Shown here piece by piece: positions 49,598-59,322 of a stretch of DNA of 64,000 bases. A program made the translations under genes and the position numbers. The notes below the pieces were generated by a model that had not been told where the DNA came from, ran no database searches, and saw only the letters and a list, made by a program, of their open reading frames with translations. The first letter of the stretch is position 1. Each line of letters begins with the position of its first letter. The DNA lies in NCBI GenBank assembly GCA_963753385.1, contig CAVWCC010000005.1:124001-188000 (forward strand), read 5' to 3'. The DNA comes from JALZKA01 sp963753385. GTDB taxonomy: Bacteria; Actinomycetota; Thermoleophilia; Solirubrobacterales; 70-9.

Positions 49598-49888
49598 ATG
49601 GCAGTCGTCCTGGTTCACGAGGGTCCCACCGTCACAAGGGAGAGGTACGAGCAGACCGTCCAGAAGCTCGCGGGCAAGGCGCAGATGGAGTCGCTTTCGG
49701 ATTGGCCGGCCGCCGGAATCCTGATGCACTCCGCCGGCGAGGGGCCAAACGGCTTCCGCGTCGTCGATGTCTGGGAGTCCCAGGAGGCGATCGACGCCTT
49801 CGGCGAGCACCTCGGGCCGATCCTCGGGGAGGTCGGCATCACGGATCCTCCCCACTCCTATCCCGCGCACACCTACGTCGGAAGCTGA
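49598..49888 (+). CDS. small protein, probable dimeric alpha/beta-barrel fold
   Basis: A 96-aa protein with strand-helix-strand pattern: MAVVLVHEGPTVTRERYEQT, VQKLAGKA, GILMHSAGEGPNGFRVVDVW, then a helix SQEAIDAFGEHLGPIL and a short end PPHSYPAHTYVG. The layout resembles antibiotic-biosynthesis-monooxygenase/ferredoxin-like dimeric folds; the catalytic role is unknown. GGGGAGGAAG lies 6 nt before ATG 49598, one of the best ribosome sites in the window. It precedes the hut operon by 71 nt but ends in its own hairpin, so it is probably separate. Confidence 0.78.
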   Translation: MAVVLVHEGPTVTRERYEQTVQKLAGKAQMESLSDWPAAGILMHSAGEGPNGFRVVDVWESQEAIDAFGEHLGPILGEVGITDPPHSYPAHTYVGS

Positions 49889-49932
49889 GCGCTCCGCAGC
49901 AAACGCTGGCGAAGTCCTGATCCGAATCGCTT

Positions 49933-49951
49933 GGGCCCGTCGCTCGGGCCC
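49933..49951. terminator. perfect 7-bp hairpin between the small protein and hutH
   Basis: GGGCCCG (49933-49939), loop TCGCT, CGGGCCC (49945-49951), extendable by two T/G wobbles. It ends 8 nt before the hutH TTG. It may terminate the upstream gene, or, since it covers the hutH ribosome-binding region, act as a structure controlling hut translation. Confidence 0.5.
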
Positions 49952-49959
49952 GGAACTGG

Positions 49960-51515
49960 TTGACTGCGGGCGAGTTGAGTGAGCCGCGGGCAGTCGAGCT
50001 GACCGGAGCCGGCCTCGAGGAGGCCGCGGTCGTGGCGGTCGCGCGCGAATCGGCGCCGGTCGCGGTGACCGCCGAGGCCAGGAAGGCAATGGCGGCAAGC
50101 GCAGCGATCGTCGAGCGGCTTGCGAGCTCGGGCGAGCCGGCCTACGGCGTCACGACCGGCTTCGGCTCGCTGGCGACCGTGCCGATCCCCGCCGACGCGC
50201 GCGCCCAGCTCCAGCGCTCGCTGCTGCGCTCGCACGCCGCCGGGATGGGCCCGCCGGTCGAGACCGAGGTCGTGCGGGCGATGATGCTGCTGCGGGCGCG
50301 GACCCTTGCGATGGGCTACTCGGGCGCCCGGCCCGAGCTCGCGGAGGCGATCGTCGCGATCCTCAACGCGGGGCTGACGCCGGTCGTGCCCGAGCACGGC
50401 TCGCTGGGGGCGAGCGGCGACCTCGCCCCGCTCGCCCACTGCGCGCTGCCGCTGATCGGCGAGGGCGACGTGACGACGCCCGACGGCCGGCGGCTGCCAG
50501 CCGCCGAGGCACTGGCTGCCGCCGGCCTCGAGCCGCTCGAGCTGGTCGCGAAGGAGGGGCTCGCCCTGATCAACGGCACCGACGGGATCCTCGGGATGCT
50601 GGTGCTGGCGGTCTGCGACCTCCGGCGGCTGCTCCGGGCCGCCGACATCGCCGCGGCGATGTCGGCCGAGGCGCTGCTCGGCACCGACCGCGCCTTCGCC
50701 GAGGACCTGGTGGCACTGCGGCCCCAGCCCGGCCAGGCGCTGAGCGCGGGCAACCTGCGCCGCCTCCTCGACGGCTCCGCGATCGTCGCGAGCCACCGCC
50801 ACGGCGACCCGCGCGTGCAGGACGCCTACTCGCTGCGCTGCGCCCCGCAGGTGATCGGGGCGGCGCGCGACGCCCTCGGCCACGCCGAGCGGGTGGCGGC
50901 CGCAGAGCTGGAGGCGGCGATCGACAACCCGATGGTGCTGCCCGACGGGCGGGTCGAGTCGTGCGGCAACTTCCACGGAGCGCCGCTCGGGCTCGCCTGC
51001 GACCTGCTTGCCGTCGGGGTCGCGCAGGTCGGCGCGATCGCCGAACGCCGAACCGACCGCCTGCTCGACGCCGGGCGCTCGCACGGACTCCCGCCGTTCC
51101 TGGCCGACGACCCCGGCGTCGACTCCGGCCTGATGATCGCCCACTACACCCAGGCCGCGATGGTGGCCGAGAACCGCCGCCTTGCCGCCCCCGCCGGGGT
51201 CGACTCGCTGCCGACCAGCGCGATGCAGGAGGACCACGTCTCGATGGGCTGGGGCGCGGCGCGCAAGCTGCGTGCGGCGATCGCAAACCTCGGCCGGATC
51301 CTCGCCGTCGAGCTGATCACCGCCGCGCGCGGCCTCGACCTTCGCGCCCCGCTCGAGCCGGCCGCGGGGACCGGTGCGGCACGCGACGCGCTGCGCGAGG
51401 CCGCGGCCGGCCCCGGTCCTGACCGCTGGCTCGCGCCCGAGCTCGCCGAGGTCGAGCGCCTCGTCTCCTCCGGCGCGCTCCTGTCCACGGTCGAGGCCGA
51501 GGTCGGGGAGCTGGC

Positions 51516-51519
<4 letters not shown>
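49960..51519 (+). CDS. hutH: histidine ammonia-lyase
   Basis: A 519-aa enzyme removing ammonia from L-histidine to give urocanate, the first step of histidine use. The Ala151-Ser152-Gly153 triad in GSLGASGDLAPLAH cyclises to the MIO electrophile. YGVTTGFGSLATV supplies the catalytic tyrosine loop; QDAYSLRCAPQVIG and LPTSAMQEDHVSMGW are conserved. Length is normal. The TTG at 49960 and an in-frame TTG at 49975 are both possible starts; neither has a strong ribosome site. The stop overlaps the hutU start in GTGA. Confidence 0.96.
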
Positions 51520-53161
<1,642 letters not shown>

Positions 53162-53165
<4 letters not shown>

Positions 53166-53746
53166 GCGGAGTGGCGGTTCGCGAGATCGTCACCATCGGG
53201 CACCCGGTGCTGCGGGAGCGAGCGCGTGAGGTGACTGCCGACGAGCTGCGCTCGGCCGAGGTCCAGGTCCTGATCGACGACCTGATCGAGACCATGCGGG
53301 CGGCCGGCGGCGCCGGGCTCGCCGCGAACCAGGTCGGGGTGCCCCTGAGGATCGCCGTCGCCGAGGTCGACGGCGTCAACCCGCGCTATCCGTACAAGCC
53401 GCCGATCCCGCTGACGGTGTTCGTCAACCCCACGCTCGAGCCCGCCGGCGACGAGACGGTCGAGATCAACGAGGGCTGCCTCTCGGTACCGGGCCTCCGC
53501 GGAGTCGTCGAGCGGCACGTCGAGGTTCGCCTGCGCTACCTCGACCGCGAAGGCAACGAGCACGACGAAGTGAAGCGCGGGCTCACCGCGGGCACCTTCC
53601 AGCACGAGGCGGATCACCTCGACGGGACGCTGATCGTCGACCGCGCCGACCCGCGCACCCTGATGACCTGGGAGCAGTACGAGCGCTTCCACCGCGACGA
53701 GTTCGTCGCGCGGATCACCGATTTCGCGGAACGGATCGGATCGTGA
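53162..53746 (+). CDS. def: peptide deformylase-family metallohydrolase inside the hut operon
   Basis: A 194-aa deformylase homologue with all three active-site motifs: GGAGLAANQVG (49-59, motif GxGxAAxQ), EGCLSVPG (104-111, metal Cys106) and QHEADHLDG (147-155, with His148, Glu149, His152). It should hydrolyse an N-formyl group with Fe2+ or Zn2+. It is locked between hutU and hutF by 4-nt GTGA overlaps on both sides. HutF produces N-formylglutamate, whose usual hydrolase HutG is not in this operon. I therefore infer that this paralogue may deformylate N-formyl-L-glutamate; the alternative is an ordinary housekeeping deformylase placed here by chance. A PYKPPIPL insertion (77-84) between motifs is worth noting. 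Confidence 0.9.
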
Positions 53747-55072
53747 GCACCTACTTCTGCGAGTACGCGTGGCTGAGCGGCGACGCGGTCGAGCCGGAGG
53801 TCGTGATCGAGGTCCAGAACGGGCGCTTCACAGCGGTGGAGACCAGGGTCGCCGAGGCTCCCCCCGGCGCCGAACGGCTCGCGGGGCTCACGATCCCCGG
53901 CTTCGCCAACGCCCACTCGCACGCCTTTCACCGCGCCCTTCGCGGACGCGCCCAGTCCGGGCCGGGCTCGTTCTGGACCTGGCGGGAGGTCATGTACGAC
54001 GTGGCGAGCCGGCTCGACCCCGACCGCTACCGCGCGCTCGCGCGGGCGACCTTCGCCGAGATGGCCCTCGCGGGGATCACCGCGGTGGGCGAGTTCCACT
54101 ACCTCCATCACGGTCCCGGCGGGACGCCCTACGACGACCCGAACGAGATGGGCAGGGCGCTGGTCGGCGCCGCGGCGGAGGCCGGCATCCGGATCACCCT
54201 CCTCGACACCTGTTACCTGCGCGGCGGATTCGACCAGCCGCTCGAGGGCCCGCAGCTTCGCTTCGGCGACGCGGAGCGCCGACGCCTGGGGTGAGCGGGT
54301 CGAGGCGCTCGGCGACCTCGGGCTGCGCGCCCGGGTGGGCGCCGCGATCCACAGCGTGCGCGCGGTCGACTCGGACTCCGCAGCGAGGGTCGCGACGTGG
54401 GCCGCGGAGCGGTCATGCCCCCTGCACGCCCATGTCGCCGAGCAACCCGCCGAGGTCGAGGCGTGTCGCGCCGCCCACGCTCGTACTCCGACCGCGCTGC
54501 TGGACGAGGCCGGTGCGCTGTCGGATCGCTTCACCGCTGTCCACTTCACCCACGCGTCCGGCCCCGACGTCAGGCTGCTCGGGCGCGCCCGCGCCACCTG
54601 CTGCCTGTGCCCGACCACCGAGCGCGACCTGGCCGACGGGATCGGCCGGGCGAGGGCGATCGCCGACGCTGGGGCGCGCCTCGCCCTCGGCTCCGATTCG
54701 CACGCCGTCGTCGACCAGTTCGAGGAGATGCGGGCCGTCGAGCTCGACCAGCGCCTCGCAATCAACGAGCGCGGGCTCCACCGCGCCGTGGAGCTCCTGC
54801 GCGCGGGCACCGAGGACGGGCACCGCTCGCTCGGGTGGCCGGACGCCGGGCGCATCGAGCCGGGCGCGATCGCCGACCTGGTCACGATCGGCCTCGACGG
54901 CGTCCGGCTCGCGGGTGCTGACCGCGGGCACCTGCTCGACGCGGTCGTGTTCGCGGCGGCAGCCGACGACGTGCGAAGCGTGATCGTCGGTGGCACGCCC
55001 GTCGTCCGCGACGGCCGGCATCTGCAGATGGACGTCGCGGCCGAGCTTCGGGAGGCGATCGGGGCACTGTGA
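53743..55072 (+). pseudogene. hutF: formimidoylglutamate deiminase, one frameshift
   Basis: An amidohydrolase of about 442 aa if the frame is restored, converting N-formimidoyl-L-glutamate to N-formyl-L-glutamate plus ammonia. The first frame gives IPGFANAHSHAFHRALRG with two zinc-site histidines, then SFWTWREVMYDVASRLDPDR, and stops at 54294. From about 54276-54282 the second frame takes over: ADAWGERVEALGDLGLRARV, PLHAHVAEQ, AVHFTHAS and ALGSDSHAVVD (metal aspartate), ending 55072. One extra base in the GCGCCGACG stretch explains the break. Because the flanking operon is intact and coupled, a sequencing indel is as likely as real inactivation. GTG 53743 overlaps the deformylase-like gene by 4 nt. 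Confidence 0.88.
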
Positions 55073-56229
55073 GCACGACGGTCATCGACAACATCGGCCT
55101 GCTCGTCACGAACCACGCTGAACTGGGCGACGGGCCGCTCGGCATCGTCCGCGACGCTGCCCTGGTCGTCGCCGACGGGAAGGTCGTGGCGATCGAGGGC
55201 GCAGGGGCGGCAGGCGACGAGCGGATCGACGCCGCCGGGCGCTGCGTGATCCCGGGCTTCGTCGACTCGCACACGCACCTGGTGTTCGCCGGCGACCGCT
55301 CCGCGGAATTCGCAGCGCGGATGGCGGGCGCCCCCTACGAGGCCGGTGGGATTCGCGTCACCACCGACGCCACCCGCGCGGCGTCAACGGATGAGCTCGA
55401 GCGCCTCGCGCAGCTTCGCCGGGCGGAGGCGCTTCGAGCCGGTATCACCCATCTCGAGATCAAGTCGGGCTACGGGCTCGACGTCGCGAGCGAGCTCCGC
55501 CTCTGCGAGGTGGCGGCCCGCCTGACCGACGACGTCACGTTCCTCGGGGCTCACGCCGTGCCGGCCGAGTACGAGGGCCGAGCCGACGAGTACGTGGCCC
55601 TCGTCTGCGGCGAGATGCTGACCGCGTGCGCACCCCACTGCCGATGGATCGACGTCTTCTGCGAGCGCGGAGCGTTCGACGAGGAGCAGTCGCGCGAGGT
55701 CCTCGAGGCCGGTCGAGCCGCCGGCCTCGGCCTCCGCGTCCACGGCAACCAACTGGGGCCGGGACCCGGGGTCCGCCTGGCGGTCGAGCTCGGCGCCGCC
55801 TCGGTCGACCACTGCACCTACCTCGACGACGACGACGTCGCCGCGCTTGCCGGCGGCGAGACCGTGGCGACGTTCCTTCCCGCCACCGACTTCTCCACCC
55901 GCCAGCCGTACCCCGACGCGCGGCGAGTGATCGACGCCGGCGCAACCGTCGCGATCGCGACCAACTGCAACCCGGGCTCGAGCTACACGACCTCGATGGC
56001 TTTCTGCATCGCGCTCGCCGTCCGCGAGATGCGGATGACAGCCGACGAAGCGCTCCAGGCGGCGACGCTCGGCGGCGCCCGCGCGCTGCGACGGGACGAC
56101 CTCGGGCGTCTTGGGCCCGGCGCGCGCGGCGACGCAATGGTCCTGGATGCGCCCTCTCACGAGCACCTCGTCTATCGCCCGGGGGTGCCGCTTGTGGCGC
56201 GGACGATCCGCGGCGGCCGGCTTTCCTGA
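55069..56229 (+). CDS. hutI: imidazolonepropionase
   Basis: A 386-aa amidohydrolase opening 4-imidazolone-5-propionate to N-formimidoyl-L-glutamate, the substrate of HutF. The metal motif is IPGFVDSHTHLVFAGDR. Further landmarks are ITHLEIKSGYGLD, VHGNQLGPGPG with a metal histidine, SVDHCTYL, and the C-terminal aspartate region IATNCNPGSSYTTSMAF. Length fits the family (about 400). GTG 55069 overlaps hutF by 4 nt. It ends the hut operon; the convergent MOSC-reductase gene stops 9 nt further on. No hut regulator (HutC/HutP) or transporter is in the window. Confidence 0.96.
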   Translation: MSTTVIDNIGLLVTNHAELGDGPLGIVRDAALVVADGKVVAIEGAGAAGDERIDAAGRCVIPGFVDSHTHLVFAGDRSAEFAARMAGAPYEAGGIRVTTDATRAASTDELERLAQLRRAEALRAGITHLEIKSGYGLDVASELRLCEVAARLTDDVTFLGAHAVPAEYEGRADEYVALVCGEMLTACAPHCRWIDVFCERGAFDEEQSREVLEAGRAAGLGLRVHGNQLGPGPGVRLAVELGAASVDHCTYLDDDDVAALAGGETVATFLPATDFSTRQPYPDARRVIDAGATVAIATNCNPGSSYTTSMAFCIALAVREMRMTADEALQAATLGGARALRRDDLGRLGPGARGDAMVLDAPSHEHLVYRPGVPLVARTIRGGRLS

Positions 56230-56237
56230 GCCCGCAC

Positions 56238-57974
56238 TCAGAGGTCGATGGTGACCGGCTCGGTCGGCCGCGAGCAGCAGAGCAGCACCTGTCCCGGCGC
56301 CGGGTCGTCGAGCGGCTCCGGCCCGTAGGCGACCGCGCCTTCGACAAGGCCCGACTCGCATCGGTGGCAGACGCCCGTGCGGCAGGACCATTCGGCCGGG
56401 ACGTCACAGGCCTCGGCGAGCTCGAGGAGGCTGCCGTAGCGCTCGTCCCACGGAATCGTCAGCCCCGAGCGGCTGAAGGCGACCTCCGGCCCCCGGCCGG
56501 GCGGGCCCGCAGGCGGGTGGGGGTCCGGCGCGTCGTCCCGAGGCTCCGGTCCGAACACCTCGCGGTGGAGCCGAGCGGGCTCGACGCCCCATCCCAGCAA
56601 GCCGCCGGTGAGATCGCTCAGGAACGCCGACGGGCCGCAGAGGTAGAAGTCGGCAGACCTCGGGACCCCGAGCTCGATCAGCGCGTCGAGATCGACCCGG
56701 CCGGCGTCGTCGAAGTCGCGACCCTTGCGGTCTTCGGCTCCCGGCCGGCTGTAGCGCACGTGCGAGCGCGCCGCCGGCAGCTTCGCAACGAGCTCGCGGG
56801 CCTCGTCGGCGAACGCATGCTCGGGACCGCTGCGCGCGCCGTGCACCCACCACACCTCCCGTTCGCTGCCGGCCTGTGCCAACGCCCCGAGCATGGCGAG
56901 CACCGGCGTGACGCCCACGCCGGCGCTGAGCAATACGACCGGCCCCGGCTCGTCCACGTCGAGCGTGAAACCGCCGCGGGGCGCGCCGACCTCGAGCAGG
57001 TCGGACTCGGCGATGCGGTCGTGAAGGAAGGCGCTCGCGAACCCGTCCTCCTCGCGCTTGACGGCGATTCGGTAGCCGTCCTCTCCGGTCGGAACGGAGA
57101 GTGAGAAGGAGCGCAGCAGGGGCGCTGGAGCCTCTGGGGGCTGAAGCTTGAGCGCGAGGAACTGCCCGGGCCGGAACTCGGGCAACGGTTCGCCGTCAGC
57201 CGGTTCCAGCACTAGCGAGCGGACCGAGTCGCTCTCCTGCGCGGTGGCGGCCACCCGGAACGGGCGTAGCCCGGGCCAGGCCGGCGGGGTCGAGGGCGGG
57301 GCGAGCCCCTGGTTGCCCCCCGCGCCGTTCTCGTGCTGCTCGAGCAGGGCCTCGAACGAGCCGCGCCAGCCGTCGGACAGCGCCGGGATCGCCAGCGCGC
57401 GCCGCAACCCTGCCGGGGTGTGTTCCGGCAGGTAAAGCAGCGCCGAGACCTCGCGCACGCTCATCTCTTCCGGACCGATGGCGACGCGGTCGATCTCGTC
57501 GCCCGCGCCGACGTCACCCTCCTCGATCACGCGCAGGTAGAAGCCGGGCCGCCCGTGTGAATAGAGGAGCGCCGGCATCCGCGGCTCCTCGAGGCGCATG
57601 CCCACCTTGAAGCAGGTCACGCGCGGCTGCGTCACCTCGAAGGTCGCGCCTCCGATCCGGTAGCGGTCGCCGATGCAGACCTCGTCGTCGGGCATGCCCT
57701 CAACGGTGAAGTTCTCGCCGAAATGCGCGGGGGCGAGGTCGTCGCGGCCCAGGACCTCCGACCAGTGCTCGTAGGAGGAGCGGTCGTACACGTAGACCGC
57801 ACGATGCTCGCCGCCGTGGCCGACGAGGTCGGCCTGGCCGTCGCCGTCGACGTTCAGTCGCGTGACGTGCCGGCGGTCGTCGACCGGCGACTTGAAGATC
57901 GCCGTCCGCACGGTGCTCCCGCGCCACTCGACCTCCTGAGGAAGGCCGACGTTGACGGACAGCAGCCGCATCAC
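56238..57974 (-). CDS. MOSC domain - ferredoxin reductase - 2Fe-2S ferredoxin fusion
   Basis: A 578-aa three-domain oxidoreductase. Residues 1-220 form a YiiM-type MOSC domain (HGGEHRAVYVYDR at 53-65, HFGENFTVEGM, and Cys121 in RVTCFKVGMR as candidate molybdenum ligand). Residues about 235-475 form a flavin reductase with LLRSFSLSVP (flavin), VLLSAGVGVTPVLAML (NAD(P)H ribose) and FYLCGPSAFL. The C-terminus is a plant-type ferredoxin with C531, C536, C539 and C566/C567. Electrons can thus flow from NAD(P)H through flavin and 2Fe-2S to molybdenum within one chain, possibly to reduce N-hydroxylated compounds as in mARC/YiiM systems. It is divergent from a CGNR regulator, with paired operators between. 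Confidence 0.92.
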   Translation of the reverse strand: MMRLLSVNVGLPQEVEWRGSTVRTAIFKSPVDDRRHVTRLNVDGDGQADLVGHGGEHRAVYVYDRSSYEHWSEVLGRDDLAPAHFGENFTVEGMPDDEVCIGDRYRIGGATFEVTQPRVTCFKVGMRLEEPRMPALLYSHGRPGFYLRVIEEGDVGAGDEIDRVAIGPEEMSVREVSALLYLPEHTPAGLRRALAIPALSDGWRGSFEALLEQHENGAGGNQGLAPPSTPPAWPGLRPFRVAATAQESDSVRSLVLEPADGEPLPEFRPGQFLALKLQPPEAPAPLLRSFSLSVPTGEDGYRIAVKREEDGFASAFLHDRIAESDLLEVGAPRGGFTLDVDEPGPVVLLSAGVGVTPVLAMLGALAQAGSEREVWWVHGARSGPEHAFADEARELVAKLPAARSHVRYSRPGAEDRKGRDFDDAGRVDLDALIELGVPRSADFYLCGPSAFLSDLTGGLLGWGVEPARLHREVFGPEPRDDAPDPHPPAGPPGRGPEVAFSRSGLTIPWDERYGSLLELAEACDVPAEWSCRTGVCHRCESGLVEGAVAYGPEPLDDPAPGQVLLCCSRPTEPVTIDL

Positions 57975-57975
57975 G

Positions 57976-58005
57976 CTAACGGTTGGGAATCGTTTTCACC
58001 GTTAG
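57976..58005. promoter_or_regulatory. operator 1, CTAACGG-N16-CCGTTAG, at the MOSC-reductase start
   Basis: CTAACGG at 57976-57982 and CCGTTAG at 57999-58005 form an inverted repeat separated by 16 bp. It begins one base from the MOSC-reductase ATG (57974). An identical arrangement with the same spacing adjoins the CGNR gene, so a single dimeric regulator probably binds both. Confidence 0.8.
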
Positions 58006-58022
58006 ACAGACGGTAGCAAATC

Positions 58023-58054
58023 CCTAACGGCGCTCACCGCCCGCTACCGTTAGG
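58023..58054. promoter_or_regulatory. operator 2, CCTAACGG-N16-CCGTTAGG, at the CGNR regulator start
   Basis: CCTAACGG at 58023-58030 and CCGTTAGG at 58047-58054 are perfect inverted 8-mers with 16 bp between the arms, ending 3 bp before the regulator ATG (58058). The repeat centres of operators 1 and 2 are 48 bp apart. The position over the translation starts implies repression of both divergent genes. Confidence 0.8.
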
Positions 58055-58057
58055 CCC

Positions 58058-58639
58058 ATGACAACTCGCTACCCGGGGCCGCTCCGCCACGAGCCGCTGG
58101 CCGTGGAGCTCAGCAACACGATCTACGCAGCCGGGGGAGAGCTGACCGATGGCCTCGCGACCAATGAAGGTCTGAGCGCGTGGATCGCCGCGATCGGCGA
58201 CCGCCTACCTGACCGGGCACGAGGCGTTGACGCGTCACGCCGCGAAGAGTTCCTCGTTCTGCGGGGCGCCGTGCGTGAGGCACTGCACGCCGCGCTGGGC
58301 GGCGAGCGAGTCCCGAAATCAATGCTCGAGGCAATCAACCGCGACGCTGCCCGCGCTCCAGTCTCGCCGGTCGCGGTCAGGCGCTCGGACGGTCGCGTGC
58401 TGGCGGAGGCGCGTTATCACGCCGCGGATCCGACAGACATCGCTCTCGCGGCCCTCGCCGCCGACGCGATCGACGTGCTGACCGAACCGGACGGCGACAA
58501 CCTCCGCGCCTGCGGCGCACCGGGCTGCGTCCTGATCTTCGTGAGGGATCACCCGCGGCGAACGTGGTGCTCAGGGACTTGTGGCAACCGCGCCCGGCAG
58601 GCTCGCCACTACGAGCGCGTCCGCCATTCGAGCGGATAG
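58058..58639 (+). CDS. CGNR zinc-finger (ABATE domain) transcriptional regulator
   Basis: A 193-aa protein. The N-terminal ABATE (putative stress-response) domain is recognisable in HEPLAVELSNTIYA and the helix EGLSAWIAAIGDRLP. The C-terminal zinc finger reads CGAPGCVLIFVRDHPRRTWC then SGTCGNRARQARHY, with four cysteines and the CGNR signature for DNA binding. These regulators are typical of actinobacteria and often control a neighbouring oxidoreductase. Its ATG lies 3 bp from one of two identical dyads shared with the divergent MOSC-reductase gene, supporting autoregulation plus control of that enzyme. Confidence 0.92.
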   Translation: MTTRYPGPLRHEPLAVELSNTIYAAGGELTDGLATNEGLSAWIAAIGDRLPDRARGVDASRREEFLVLRGAVREALHAALGGERVPKSMLEAINRDAARAPVSPVAVRRSDGRVLAEARYHAADPTDIALAALAADAIDVLTEPDGDNLRACGAPGCVLIFVRDHPRRTWCSGTCGNRARQARHYERVRHSSG

Positions 58640-58700
58640 AGCGCCACGGCGCTGGGCGAGAACAAGGCCCGGTCTATCGTCCCGAGGTGGATCGACTGAG

Positions 58701-59294
58701 ATGAGGCTCCCGGACACGGCGCACACCTCCAGACCGTGGCGCATCCACGACGTAGCCAGCGACTTCCGAGTCGAGGACGTGTGGGCGCTGCCGACGCCGG
58801 GCGGCCCGGACGACTTCCCTCGGCTGGTGGAAGGCTTCGCCAGGACCGATCCGTCGCGAGGCTCGGCCGGGGCGCGGGCGCTGTTCGCGATCCGTTGGAG
58901 GGTCGGAGGACTGCTCGGCTGGGACGATCCGGGCAGCGGCGTCGGCGCGAGGGTGCCGACGCTCCGCGACCGACTGCCCGCCGATCTCCGCGAGGCTCCG
59001 GCCGGCCCTGAGTTCGACGCGCTCCCCTTCACCTCGCTTTACCTGCTCGACGACGAATGGGCCGCGGAGATCGCCAACCAGACGATGCACGGCGTCATGC
59101 ACATGGGCTGGGTTCCTGCCGAGGAGGGCGGCTGGCGCGGCCAGATGGCGGTGCTCGTCAAGCCGAACGGCCGCCTCGGGTCCGGTTACATGACCGCGAT
59201 CCGGCCGTTCCGGCACCTGCTCGTGTACCCCGCGATGCTGCGCCGGATCGAGCGCGACTGGCGCGAGGGCGCGGCCGATCCGGCGGGCGCGTAG
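58701..59294 (+). CDS. DUF2867-like protein
   Basis: A 197-aa protein resembling the DUF2867 group: HDVASDFRVEDVWALPTPGG near the start, a region ALFAIRWRVGGLLGWDD, then strands LPFTSLYLLDDEWAAEIANQ, HMGWVPAEEGGWRGQMAVLV, and the ending FRHLLVYPAMLRRIERDW. Function is unknown; the domain is often fused to or beside NAD-dependent epimerases. ATG 58701 follows GAGGTGG at 13-19 nt; the frame is open back to 58581, but that part is compositionally a shadow of the CGNR gene. Confidence 0.75.
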   Translation: MRLPDTAHTSRPWRIHDVASDFRVEDVWALPTPGGPDDFPRLVEGFARTDPSRGSAGARALFAIRWRVGGLLGWDDPGSGVGARVPTLRDRLPADLREAPAGPEFDALPFTSLYLLDDEWAAEIANQTMHGVMHMGWVPAEEGGWRGQMAVLVKPNGRLGSGYMTAIRPFRHLLVYPAMLRRIERDWREGAADPAGA

Positions 59295-59322
59295 CCCGGC
59301 GCCCGCCTGAGACAATCCGGGC

